Source: Sulfuriferula plumbiphila (lineage in GTDB: Bacteria; Pseudomonadota; Gammaproteobacteria; Burkholderiales; Sulfuriferulaceae). Taken from it: a stretch of DNA of 64,000 bases. The stretch covers positions 3,288,585 to 3,352,584 of the forward strand of contig NZ_AP021884.1 in assembly GCF_009938015.1 (NCBI RefSeq). The letters run 5' to 3'. Both the position numbers and the translations under genes were made by a program. Below the pieces are notes generated by a model. That model did no database searches. It was not told the DNA's origin and saw only the letters and a program-made list of their open reading frames with translations. This document shows, one piece after another, positions 8,548 through 16,757 of the stretch; positions within the stretch are counted from its first letter, which is position 1; every line of letters starts with the position of its first letter.

Positions 8548-8841
8548 TTACGCTGCAGGGCTGGGCAGGATGTTTTCGACTTCGTTGTGTACGCGCGCAA
8601 TGATGTGTGCCGCCACCAGACCGTCACCCACGCGCTCGCATGCATCGGCACCGGCACGCACGGCTGCGTTCACCGCGCCGGTTTCACCACGCACCAGCAC
8701 GGTCACGTAGCCGCCGCCAACAAACTGACGGCCCACCAGACGCACTTCCGCTGCCTTGGTCATCGCGTCGGCCGCTTCAATCGCCGGTACCAGGCCACGG
8801 GTTTCAATCATGCCCAGTGCAATTCCGCTTACGTTTGCCAT
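8548..8841 (-). CDS. csoS1C: CsoS1C-type carboxysome shell hexamer protein
   Basis: First of the three tandem BMC-domain shell genes, 97 residues, behind the ribosome binding site AAGGAG. The product is identical to that of csoS1A. It follows csoS4B by about 30 bases. Three equal doses of the main facet protein are consistent with its high copy number in the shell. Confidence 0.93.
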   Translation of the reverse strand: MANVSGIALGMIETRGLVPAIEAADAMTKAAEVRLVGRQFVGGGYVTVLVRGETGAVNAAVRAGADACERVGDGLVAAHIIARVHNEVENILPSPAA

Positions 8842-8872
8842 TTCAAAACTCCTTCTCTGTTAAAAAAGCTGC

Positions 8873-9130
8873 TCAATTACCGTTACCGGCGTCCCATGCA
8901 TCAATAATTCCGCAAATCGTCAAGTCGGTCAGGATTGCCCTGTCACCCGTTGCGATGCGTGCAGCCGAACCACCGGTCGTGATCACCCACTTGCCGGGTG
9001 GCGCGCCCACCGGGTCGCAGGCCACGCTCAGCTTGCCCTGAGCATCTTCCAGCACCCGCAGCGATGAATTTTGCAGGCCCGGTACGCGCCGCGTCGCCAC
9101 CAGTTCCGACACCACACGCATGATCTCCAT
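8873..9130 (-). CDS. csoS4B: CsoS4B, carboxysome vertex pentamer
   Basis: This 85-residue protein of the EutN/CcmL family forms pentamers that cap the icosahedral vertices. The family pattern is visible: VVSELVATRRVPGL near the start, a GKWVITTGGSAAR core strand and a late DLTICGIIDAW. It follows csoS4A by one base, with a GGAGGG ribosome binding site inside the end of csoS4A. Identification as the B paralogue is by gene order. Confidence 0.93.
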   Translation of the reverse strand: MEIMRVVSELVATRRVPGLQNSSLRVLEDAQGKLSVACDPVGAPPGKWVITTGGSAARIATGDRAILTDLTICGIIDAWDAGNGN

Positions 9131-9131
9131 G

Positions 9132-9383
9132 TCAGCCCTCCGACCAGTGGTCGATAATCCCGACTATGGTCAGATCACTCGGATAATCCTTGCTGCCCGC
9201 CGCTTCACGCGCGGCCGACGACCCCACGCAGATCACCCAGTCTCCCGCTACACACCCCACTGCATCGACGGCTACCTGACGCGGGCCGCCCACTTTTTCC
9301 CGCACGACGAGCAGCGGACGGTGCCCCAAATCCTTGATGCGATTGGTCGAAACCAGCGTTTTCTCTACTTGGCAAATCTTCAT
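9132..9383 (-). CDS. csoS4A: CsoS4A, carboxysome vertex pentamer
   Basis: An 83-residue EutN/CcmL-type vertex protein starting MKICQVEKTLVST. It has the GDWVICVGSSAAREAAG pentamer core and the terminal DLTIVGIIDHW shared with CsoS4B. The ribosome binding site CAGGAG lies seven bases before the ATG, 18 bases downstream of csoSCA. Only a few pentamers are needed per shell, yet two paralogues are kept as in other alpha-carboxysomes. Confidence 0.94.
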   Translation of the reverse strand: MKICQVEKTLVSTNRIKDLGHRPLLVVREKVGGPRQVAVDAVGCVAGDWVICVGSSAAREAAGSKDYPSDLTIVGIIDHWSEG

Positions 9384-9401
9384 CGCTGCTCCTGTACCAA
9401 T

Positions 9402-10985
9402 TTATGCCGTTTCCGCCTCAACCCGTTCTATCGGGCTGCCCGGACGCTTGTCTTGCACGGTCATGCCGCAAATCAGCAGACCTTTCTGGCTAAGTGACGT
9501 GTAGCGTGATTCAATGGCCATCTTGACCCGGCGGCAACGCTCTACCGTGCGCTCGCGGCAACCCGGCACCCGACTGTCGTAGCGATAGTGAATCGCCACG
9601 GGCGCAGGCAAACCGTGCTTGATATTCAGCTTGCCAAAAATGCTGATGCCCACATCCATGTCCGTCGCGCCTTCTTCCACCGTGTACAGGTGGGCAAAGT
9701 ACGCCAGGTTGCGCAACTGGAATTCCTCGAAACCGTCGCCCACGCTGATGAAGCGTTCGGCGTGACCGATGTCGGCGTAGCGCCCGCGCCAGTTGCTGCA
9801 TACATAGTCGATCTGCGACAGGTTGTTGATCAGCAGTGTTGCAATCAAACGCCGCATTCCCTCGTGCGGCTCACCCTCGCCGCTGCCCCAGCCACCGACT
9901 GAGCTGGCCGCCTGGATTGCCTGGTAGATCTTAAGCCGCGCGGCACTGGGATCATCATTGGCGCTGCTGTGATACACATCCATATTGTCGATGAACCGAT
10001 ACAGGCTCATTTCGCCTTTGGCGTCGGGTATGTGTACCTTGATCGCATCGGTATCGGTATCCACGCCGATCAGCAGGGTGTCCACCGATGCGCCGCAGCA
10101 AAAGCTGTTTTCTATCGCCTGACGAAACTCGCCTAGTCGCTTCAACCCCGCTTCAGCTGCGCGGGTCACATTGCTGCAATGCGCGGCACAACCTTCGTGC
10201 GTCGGATCCGAGCTGCTCCAGTGATACACCACCACCTTCAGATAACGGGTACCGGCGTCGGCTGTGACCGGCCGGCCCTCGCGAAACCGCATCAGTTCGG
10301 TTTCAACCCAGCGTTTGACATTGGCGTCCACATCGAACATCGCACCAGCGTAGGCCTTGCGGCTGCGCACCGCACCATCCGGCAGGCGCAGTATGTAACG
10401 CACCAGCCCCTTGAGACGGCCATCCGAGCAGGGCGAGATATCAACCGCGTGGTAGCCGCTATCCAGAAAAAATGCGACGGCCTCGTCTGTACCACGATGC
10501 GGGTTGTTGAGCTCCGCCTGCGCCGCCATGAGACGCACGGTTTGCATGACGCATTCGCCATACAAGGCACGCATATCCAGATCAGCTATCCAGGCATCGG
10601 CCAGAATCTGCGCAGGCAGTTCGAACCCCAGTTGTTCACGCGCAATCTGTTGCGCACGGTCACTGAAATCCACTTCGTGCTGCAGCCCCGCAATGCGTTT
10701 GAGCACCGGCACGATGGCATCGAAGCGATCCTTTATACTTAATTCGTGCGCCAGCAGGCGCTGATTTTCTTCCTGATTGGCTAGCGGATGGTGACGCAGC
10801 CGCCCGTTGTCCACCAGACAGTTGGCGTTACACTCAACAGAGGCCTGCGCCACGCTCCGCGCGCCATACAAGTCCTGCCCGTGGCGCGCCGGCAGCGCAC
10901 CAGCAGGCGTACCCAGGCCGTAAGGCGGGCGTCTTGCTGCGGGCTGCGGGCCGAGATTGCGCCCGGGTCGGTTTCTCGTATTCAT
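9402..10985 (-). CDS. csoSCA: CsoSCA (CsoS3), carboxysomal carbonic anhydrase
   Basis: This 527-residue enzyme dehydrates bicarbonate to CO2 inside the carboxysome. It belongs to the divergent epsilon/beta carbonic anhydrase group. The zinc-site elements are visible: the Cys-Ser-Asp-Gly-Arg segment (PCSDGRLKG) and a YHW histidine followed eleven residues later by the cysteine of THEGC. The N-terminal about 60 residues are basic and look disordered, as expected for the RuBisCO-binding tail. It lies between csoS2 and csoS4A as in all cso operons. Confidence 0.96.
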   Translation of the reverse strand: MNTRNRPGRNLGPQPAARRPPYGLGTPAGALPARHGQDLYGARSVAQASVECNANCLVDNGRLRHHPLANQEENQRLLAHELSIKDRFDAIVPVLKRIAGLQHEVDFSDRAQQIAREQLGFELPAQILADAWIADLDMRALYGECVMQTVRLMAAQAELNNPHRGTDEAVAFFLDSGYHAVDISPCSDGRLKGLVRYILRLPDGAVRSRKAYAGAMFDVDANVKRWVETELMRFREGRPVTADAGTRYLKVVVYHWSSSDPTHEGCAAHCSNVTRAAEAGLKRLGEFRQAIENSFCCGASVDTLLIGVDTDTDAIKVHIPDAKGEMSLYRFIDNMDVYHSSANDDPSAARLKIYQAIQAASSVGGWGSGEGEPHEGMRRLIATLLINNLSQIDYVCSNWRGRYADIGHAERFISVGDGFEEFQLRNLAYFAHLYTVEEGATDMDVGISIFGKLNIKHGLPAPVAIHYRYDSRVPGCRERTVERCRRVKMAIESRYTSLSQKGLLICGMTVQDKRPGSPIERVEAETA

Positions 10986-11024
10986 TGCGTGCGTGACCTG
11001 TTCAAATTTGGAAAAAACACTGCG

Positions 11025-13361
11025 TCAACCGCGCGCACCGCCGGAGTAGGTAATCGCGGAACCCTTGGCATCGTTACCGCTGCTGCCGGTGATACGGCTC
11101 ATCGGCAGGTCCGGCTTTTCACGGTTCTTGAGCTGCGCTGCGCCCACCATCAGACTGCGCTGCTCACCACGCAAGGTGGGGTTGCGGCGCGTTGCATCGC
11201 CCTCGGTACCCGTCACGCTCTCATTGCGCCGCCAGGCTGCCCCGGTAATCGCAAACCCACCCTCGCGTCCGTCGCCGGTCAGGCGGCTGCGCATGTCGTC
11301 AGCGACAGGTGCCGGGGCTCGTGCTGCCATCAGCGCCGAGACGCCTTCCTGGTGGCGAAATTCAGGCGTACCCGACACCAGCCCGGCGGCCAGATTCACC
11401 GGGCCGGTAATCCGGCCGACTGCACCATACGCGGTGCCGGTAATACGGCTCAAGCTGCTGTCCCGCGCGGTGCGTGACGGCGTGGCGATGCTGAACTCCC
11501 CCCGCACTGGCGCAGGCTCCGGCACCGCTGCCGCTATTCGCGGGGCATCCATCGCAGCGCGGCTGAGAGGATGCGGATTGCTGTTGGCACCGCGCTGCGA
11601 CACGCGCTGATACGCGCCGGCATAGGGTGTGCCGCTCAATACCTGGCTTTCGCCACGTTCGGCACCGGTCACCTTGCTGCCGTTTTCACCGCGTGCGGCG
11701 CGCAACGCCAATCCTGCCTGCGCGCCGCGACTGGCCATCAGGGCACGCGAAGCCTGTTGTTGTGCGGCATCGTTCAAGCCTGCGCGCGGATCCGTATTGA
11801 TATATTCGGTACCGGAAATCATCAGCGCGCCGCCCTGCTCTCCGCCGGTCACTTTGCTGCTTTGCTCAACCAGGGTGCCGGATACCTGCTGATCATGGCG
11901 GGTGCGCATCAGCCCGACTTTTTCGGGCAGCGCCTGCGGCGCGCGGTTGCACGCCTGGTACTGAGCCAGACCGTTGGACTCGGTACCGGTCACTGCGGCA
12001 CACGCACCGCGCTCTGCGCCGGTAATGAGTTCGCTCGGCGCAACGTCCGTGCCAGTCACCGCCTGTTGCTTGACCGTGCTCATCACGCTGACTTTATGCG
12101 GTGCGTTATTGCCGCTGCGACAGGCGCTGACCGACTGATCCTGCGCATACTGGCTGCCGGTGAGCTTGCTGTTACAGCTGCCCGGCTCGTCACCCGTCAC
12201 TTTCGGGTTGCGCCCGACAAGCGTGCCGCTCACCGGTAGTCCCGCCTGGGTCGATGCCAGATTTACCTTGGCAGGCGCGGCCAGCGGTTTGGCCGCGCAG
12301 AACGATTCAAACTTGTCCGCGCTCAGATATTCGGTGCCGGTCACTGGCTTGCACGCACCCGCTTCGCTACCTGTCATCTGTGCGCTGCGATCCACGTCCA
12401 CGCCACTGACGCGCTGACCGCGACCTGTATTGCTGATGCTGACCTTGGCCGGCGCCGGGGCGGGCTTGACCGGACACAAGGCTTCGTATTGCTCGGCACC
12501 GATGTACTCCGTGCCGGTGATGACGCGGCAGCTGCCCGGCTCGTTACCGGTCACTTTCCCGGTCCGTTCGACCTGGGTGCCTGTCACGCTGGTGCCAGTC
12601 AAGGTCGTACCCACTTCCACCTTGACCGGCGCCTTGGGGCGTACCCGCCCTGCAGGACGCGACGCCGGGCTGTCTCCACGCCCTTCGTTAGACAGGGCAG
12701 CACGCCGCGCACGCGCCGCATCGCGCCCGCTCAAACCCGCCATGAACGCGGACTTGCCGTTGCTGCGCCGCTCAGACGCAGCCGTTCTGTAAGCAGACTT
12801 GACGGCGGTCTTGCCCTGGCTGGCCAGCGCACTGCGCCGCGCCTGACACAGCTTGCGTACTGCCGAAACCGCCGAGCCAGCCGGCGCAACCGGTTCGCTC
12901 TCCACCAGGCTGCACACGGCGTCAAGCGCTTGTTCTGTTTCGTCCTTGCTGTCGTCAAGCTTGTTTTTGCCTTTGCAACCACAACCGCAGTCTGCCGCCT
13001 CGGGCAATGCCGCCGGTTCAGCCGCATGCACCGTTGCCGGGCGCACTGCAGGCGCACTCGTCTTGCCCTGAGCCAGCGCAGCCCGGCCGCCTTGCGACAG
13101 CGCTTCGCGGCGCGTACGTGACAGCGACTTGCCGGACAGACCGCCTGGTGCCATAACACCGGGCGCTGGCACAGCAGGCTGCATATCCACTGCCGCCGGT
13201 GCCGGGCGTGAAGCCGTAGCCGCTGCAGGGCGCGCTGCCGCTTGTGGCAGTTTTGCCGTCAGCGCGGTACGCCCGTTTTGCGACAACGCCTGGCGCCGCG
13301 CCAAGGCAGCCGCGCGCGCTGAACGAGGTGTTGCTGCCGTGTTTGCAATAGCATCACTCAT
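11025..13361 (-). CDS. csoS2: CsoS2, intrinsically disordered carboxysome assembly scaffold
   Basis: This 778-residue scaffold joins RuBisCO to the shell. Four N-terminal basic repeats of the form RRxALSxxGR (RRQALSQNGR, RREALSQGGR, RRSALASQGK, RRAALSNEGR) are the RuBisCO-binding elements. A middle region follows with about five repeats spaced near 58 residues, each built of VTG/VSGT, ITGTE and, in the first four, paired cysteines. The C-terminal region ends in the conserved TYSGGARG and carries further VTGT/ITGT motifs that anchor it to the shell. A short CGCGCK cluster lies between the second and third basic repeats. Some CsoS2 genes make a short form by programmed frameshifting; I found no convincing slippery site by eye. 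The ribosome binding site is GGAAGGAT. Confidence 0.96.
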   Translation of the reverse strand: MSDAIANTAATPRSARAAALARRQALSQNGRTALTAKLPQAAARPAAATASRPAPAAVDMQPAVPAPGVMAPGGLSGKSLSRTRREALSQGGRAALAQGKTSAPAVRPATVHAAEPAALPEAADCGCGCKGKNKLDDSKDETEQALDAVCSLVESEPVAPAGSAVSAVRKLCQARRSALASQGKTAVKSAYRTAASERRSNGKSAFMAGLSGRDAARARRAALSNEGRGDSPASRPAGRVRPKAPVKVEVGTTLTGTSVTGTQVERTGKVTGNEPGSCRVITGTEYIGAEQYEALCPVKPAPAPAKVSISNTGRGQRVSGVDVDRSAQMTGSEAGACKPVTGTEYLSADKFESFCAAKPLAAPAKVNLASTQAGLPVSGTLVGRNPKVTGDEPGSCNSKLTGSQYAQDQSVSACRSGNNAPHKVSVMSTVKQQAVTGTDVAPSELITGAERGACAAVTGTESNGLAQYQACNRAPQALPEKVGLMRTRHDQQVSGTLVEQSSKVTGGEQGGALMISGTEYINTDPRAGLNDAAQQQASRALMASRGAQAGLALRAARGENGSKVTGAERGESQVLSGTPYAGAYQRVSQRGANSNPHPLSRAAMDAPRIAAAVPEPAPVRGEFSIATPSRTARDSSLSRITGTAYGAVGRITGPVNLAAGLVSGTPEFRHQEGVSALMAARAPAPVADDMRSRLTGDGREGGFAITGAAWRRNESVTGTEGDATRRNPTLRGEQRSLMVGAAQLKNREKPDLPMSRITGSSGNDAKGSAITYSGGARG

Positions 13362-13432
13362 GCTTTATATCCTTCCGTGTTCAACCCGACCCCGACGGGG
13401 GCCGTCTACTGAATGACCCGTTAAATGGCAGA

Positions 13433-13765
13433 TTAACGCCCGCGGAACACCACGAACGAGCTGCCCTGGCTCTGCGAGTAGTTGTCGTAGCCGATCAGAC
13501 GGACGTGGTGACCTGGGTGCGCACGCTTGCACGCCTCCAGCTCGGTAATGATGGCGTCGACCGACTGTTCGCCGAACATCGGCAATTTCCACATGTACCA
13601 GTAGTAGGCATCTGCGCGAGCAGGTTCTACATGCTCGATTCCCGGGTTCCAGCCCTGGCTGACCATATAGGCAATCTGACGACGTATTTTTTCCGGCGCC
13701 ATGGCAGGCAGATACGAGAAGGTTTCGTACTTGGGGGTCGAGATGTAATCCTGAATGTCTGACAT
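13433..13765 (-). CDS. cbbS: RuBisCO form IA small subunit, carboxysomal
   Basis: A 110-residue small subunit with the family elements [32 protein letters not shown] and [16 protein letters not shown]. The start is MSDIQDY at 13765, behind AAGGAATAGCA; an in-frame upstream extension lacks small-subunit homology. It follows cbbL by 81 bases and precedes csoS2 by 71. That gap holds a small GC-rich hairpin-like sequence (CCCCGTCGGGG at about 13389), which could trim transcription into the shell genes, but it has no T tract. Confidence 0.96.
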   Translation of the reverse strand: MSDIQDYISTPKYETFSYLPAMAPEKIRRQIAYMVSQGWNPGIEHVEPARADAYYWYMWKLPMFGEQSVDAIITELEACKRAHPGHHVRLIGYDNYSQSQGSSFVVFRGR

Positions 13766-13846
13766 TGCTATTCCTTTCTTGAGTCGCCGACCGGCCAGCC
13801 GGCACGGCCAGCGCAAATTAAATGTGCGCGTTTAAGCCATTGAAAA

Positions 13847-15268
13847 TTAACGGTTAACAACGTCCAGCTTGTCCACCGTGTCGAACTCGAACTTGATCTC
13901 TTTCCAGGTTTCCATGGCGATCTTGAGTTCCGGGCTGTCCTTGGCGGCGTTGGTGAGGATCTCCTTGCCTTCGCGCTCCAGCTCGCGACCTTCGTTGCGC
14001 GCTTCCACACAGGCTTCCAGCGCCACCCGGTTGGCGGCGGCGCCGGCGGCGTTGCCCCAGGGGTGGCCGAGCGTGCCGCCACCGAATTGCAGCACCGAGT
14101 CATCACCGAAGATGTTGACCAGCGCAGGCATGTGCCACACGTGGATGCCGCCGGATGCTACCGGCAATACGCCAGGCATCGAACCCCAGTCCTGATCGAA
14201 CATGATGCCGCGCGAGCGATCTTCCGGAATGAACGATTCGCGCATCAGATCGATCCAGCCCAGCGTGGCGTGACGATCGCCTTCCAGCTTGCCGACCACG
14301 GTGCCGGAGTGCAGATGATCACCCCCGGACAGACGCAGAATCTTGGTCAGCACGCGGAAGTGAATACCGTGGTGCGGATTGCGGTCGAGCACGGCGTGCA
14401 TGGCGCGGTGGATGTGCAGCAGCACACCGTTTTTGCGGCACCAGTTGGCCAGGCTGGTGTTGGCCGTGAAACCACCGGTGATGTAGTCGTGCATGATGAT
14501 CGGCGCGCCGATTTCCTTGGCGAATTCAGCCCGCTCAATCATCTGTTCCGCAGTCGGCGCGGTGACGTTCAGGTAGTGGCCCTTGCGTTCGCCAGTCTCG
14601 TTCTGCGCATTCAGGGTTGCGTCCTGCACGAACAGGAAGCGATCACGCCAGCGCATGAACGGCTGGCTGTTGACGTTCTCGTCGTCCTTGGTGAAGTCCA
14701 GGCCGCCGCGCAGGCACTCGTACACCGCGCGGCCGTAGTTCTTGGCGGACAGGCCGAGCTTGGGCTTGATGGTGCAACCCAGCAGCGGACGGCCATATTT
14801 GTTCATCTTGTCGCGCTCGACCTGAATACCGTGGGGCGGACCGCCGCAGGTTTTCACGTAGGCGATGGGGAAGCGCACGTCTTCCAGGCGCAGGGCACGC
14901 AAGGCCTTGAAGCCAAACACGTTACCGACCAGGGAGGTGAATACGTTGACCACCGAGCCCTCTTCGAACAGGTCAATCGGGTAAGCCACGAAGGCGTAGA
15001 AGCAGGTGTCATCACCGGGTACGTCTTCGATGCGGTAGGCGCGGCCTTTGTAGTAGTCCAGGTCGGTCAGCAGATCGGTCCACACAGTGGTCCAGGTGCC
15101 GGTGGAAGACTCGGCTGCCACGGCGGCGGCCGCTTCTTCACGATCCACACCAGCTTGCGGGGTAATCTTGAAGCACGCAAGGATGTCGGTATCCAGCGGG
15201 GTGTATTCCGGCATCCAGTAAGTCTGGCGATACTCCTTCACACCCGCATTAAATTTTTTGACGCTCAT
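13847..15268 (-). CDS. cbbL: RuBisCO form IA large subunit, carboxysomal
   Basis: This 473-residue large subunit catalyses CO2 fixation on ribulose bisphosphate. Diagnostic segments are [17 protein letters not shown] with the carbamylated lysine, [12 protein letters not shown], and the loop 6 sequence [12 protein letters not shown]. The start at 15268 ([15 protein letters not shown]) is fixed by AAAGGAG ten bases upstream; the longer frame adds 19 unrelated residues. It heads the carboxysome operon and is divergent from cbbR. The paralogue at 32,410 has the same length and a closely related sequence. Confidence 0.98.
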   Translation of the reverse strand: MSVKKFNAGVKEYRQTYWMPEYTPLDTDILACFKITPQAGVDREEAAAAVAAESSTGTWTTVWTDLLTDLDYYKGRAYRIEDVPGDDTCFYAFVAYPIDLFEEGSVVNVFTSLVGNVFGFKALRALRLEDVRFPIAYVKTCGGPPHGIQVERDKMNKYGRPLLGCTIKPKLGLSAKNYGRAVYECLRGGLDFTKDDENVNSQPFMRWRDRFLFVQDATLNAQNETGERKGHYLNVTAPTAEQMIERAEFAKEIGAPIIMHDYITGGFTANTSLANWCRKNGVLLHIHRAMHAVLDRNPHHGIHFRVLTKILRLSGGDHLHSGTVVGKLEGDRHATLGWIDLMRESFIPEDRSRGIMFDQDWGSMPGVLPVASGGIHVWHMPALVNIFGDDSVLQFGGGTLGHPWGNAAGAAANRVALEACVEARNEGRELEREGKEILTNAAKDSPELKIAMETWKEIKFEFDTVDKLDVVNR

Positions 15269-15474
15269 CACACTCTCCTTTAAGCAACACTTAAAAATGA
15301 CGCATTTCCCACGACGCACTCTCAAACACCGACATCCGACTGTATTGATTCAGCCCGACCCCAGCAGTCGTCCCACTATAAATAAATCAAAACATAATTT
15401 AAAATGAATAATAATTATGAAATACATTAACCTTACTGAATGAGTTACGCGCCCTTTCCCACGCGAGGACAGAC
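15269..15474. promoter_or_regulatory. Divergent cbbL/cbbR control region
   Basis: The 206 bases between the divergent cbbL and cbbR contain a strongly AT-rich core (about 15375-15435) in otherwise GC-rich DNA. It has repeated ATAATT/AATTAT elements (CATAATTTAAAATG, AATAATAATTATG) suited to LysR-type T-N11-A sites. CbbR regulators usually bind such intergenic sequences to activate cbb transcription. The exact operator and promoter boxes cannot be fixed by eye. Confidence 0.6.
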
Positions 15475-16398
15475 ATGAATTTCACGCTCAGGCAACTCCG
15501 TTTATTTGAAGCCGTCGCGCGCAACGCGAGCTACACCCGGGCAGCAGAAGAAATGCACCTGACGCAGCCCGCTGTTTCGACCCAGGTCAAGCAGCTGGAA
15601 GAGGATGTAGGCATGGCCTTGTTCGAGCACATGGGCAGAAAAATCTTTCTCACCGAGGCCGGACGCGAGATGTACGAATTCAGTCGCTCCATTGCGCAAA
15701 AATTCGACGACATCAGCATGGTTCTGGACGAAATGAAAGGTGTTAAACACGGCGCACTCAATATTTCAGTGACCAGCACGGCAAAATATTTCGCGCCCTA
15801 TCTGCTTGCCGAATTTTGCCGCAAGCATGCCGGTATCACCGTCAATCTGGACGTGACCAACCGCGCTACGCTTTTGCGGCAACTGGCCGACAACTTGCCC
15901 GACATGGCGATCATGGGGACGCCCCCCAGTGGACTGGATCTGGAAGCCGACTCGTTCATGAGCAACCCGCTGGTGGTCATCGCACCGCCCAGCCATCCGC
16001 TGGTTCAAGCCGGCCGCATCTCGCTGCACAGGCTGTTGCAGGAGCACTTTATCGTGCGCGAACAAGGCTCCGGCACACGCAATGCCATTGAGCGCTTCAT
16101 GCAACAACGCGGCCTGAGCATGAAGACCACCATGGAAATGAGCCGTAACGAGGCCATCAAGCATGCCGTTATGGCGGGGCTGGGCCTGGGCATGGTATCG
16201 ATCCACACACTGGAGCTGGAGCTGGCGTTGGGTCGATTGACAATACTGGATGTGGAAGGCTTTCCCATCGTCAAGGACTGGTATCTGGTGCATCGGCGCG
16301 GCAAGCGCTTTTCAGGAGCGGCGGCAGCTTTCAAGGATTTTGTGCTGCAGGAAAGCAGTCGCTTCATAAAAATCCCGCAAGCCGAAGTCGACGCGTAA
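15475..16398 (+). CDS. cbbR: CbbR, LysR-type activator of the carboxysomal RuBisCO operon
   Basis: A 307-residue LysR regulator whose N-terminal helix-turn-helix (MNFTLRQLRLFEAVARNASYTRAAEEMHLTQPAVSTQVKQLEE) is of the CbbR type, followed by an effector domain containing VNLDVTNRATLLRQL and VREQGSGTRNAIERF. It is divergent from cbbL and convergent with the dab operon end 29 bases away. Known CbbR proteins sense metabolites such as NADPH or sugar phosphates; the effector here is unknown. A second CbbR at 33,991 serves the other RuBisCO operon. Confidence 0.94.
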   Translation: MNFTLRQLRLFEAVARNASYTRAAEEMHLTQPAVSTQVKQLEEDVGMALFEHMGRKIFLTEAGREMYEFSRSIAQKFDDISMVLDEMKGVKHGALNISVTSTAKYFAPYLLAEFCRKHAGITVNLDVTNRATLLRQLADNLPDMAIMGTPPSGLDLEADSFMSNPLVVIAPPSHPLVQAGRISLHRLLQEHFIVREQGSGTRNAIERFMQQRGLSMKTTMEMSRNEAIKHAVMAGLGLGMVSIHTLELELALGRLTILDVEGFPIVKDWYLVHRRGKRFSGAAAAFKDFVLQESSRFIKIPQAEVDA

Positions 16399-16427
16399 AC
16401 GCACATCGCACTGCTGGCACGCTGCAT

Positions 16428-16754
16428 TTAGCCCTGGAACTTGACCAGACGGTTAACCTGAATATCGGATACGAAAATCACGCCGGTATGTTCGTTAAAA
16501 AACGGCGCGAAGCCTTCCAATATGGGCTGCACCAGCTCTTCCGATACGGCGGTGATGATCATGATCAACACTGAGTCTTCATTGAACATCACGTGCCCCT
16601 CATGAAAACCGTGGCTACCTTTTCCTGACAGATGATTGACGATGGTATAGCCGGTCACGCCAGCACGTTCCAGCAAGTCGGTGGCAAACGCCTGATGTTC
16701 ACCCTCCAGAATAATTTCGAGTTTTTTTAGCGTACTCAGATTCAGGTTATTCAT
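16428..16754 (-). CDS. Carboxysome-associated PII-like protein (CPII type)
   Basis: A 108-residue protein with the PII ferredoxin-like pattern: an N-terminal KLEIILEGEHQ strand, a GVTGYTIVNHLSGKGSHG loop and a late HTGVIFVSDIQV strand. Classic GlnB/GlnK signatures and the uridylylated tyrosine loop are absent. It follows dabA by three bases at the end of the operon. PII-like proteins in this position are known to respond to bicarbonate and nucleotides, so regulation of the DAB pump is the likely role. Which ligand it binds cannot be seen. Confidence 0.85.
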   Translation of the reverse strand: MNNLNLSTLKKLEIILEGEHQAFATDLLERAGVTGYTIVNHLSGKGSHGFHEGHVMFNEDSVLIMIITAVSEELVQPILEGFAPFFNEHTGVIFVSDIQVNRLVKFQG

Positions 16755-16757
16755 GCT

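Larger units (their letters stand above)
7917..8863. repeat. Tandem csoS1 repeat, three units of 335 bp
   Basis: The three csoS1 start codons lie exactly 335 bases apart (8171, 8506, 8841). Units 2 and 3 appear identical including the spacer and ribosome binding site; unit 1 matches from about 7917 upward and then diverges where the csoS1B tail begins. The upstream unit loses identity at about 8863, just past TCTCTGTT. This is concerted evolution of a tandem gene array, and a spot where copy number can change by recombination. Confidence 0.9.

Noticed and set aside
12195-12215. Possible ribosomal frameshift site in csoS2 (CCCGAAAG)
   Set aside because: The bases do not fit the X-XXY-YYZ pattern in the reading frame and I saw no clear pseudoknot after it.
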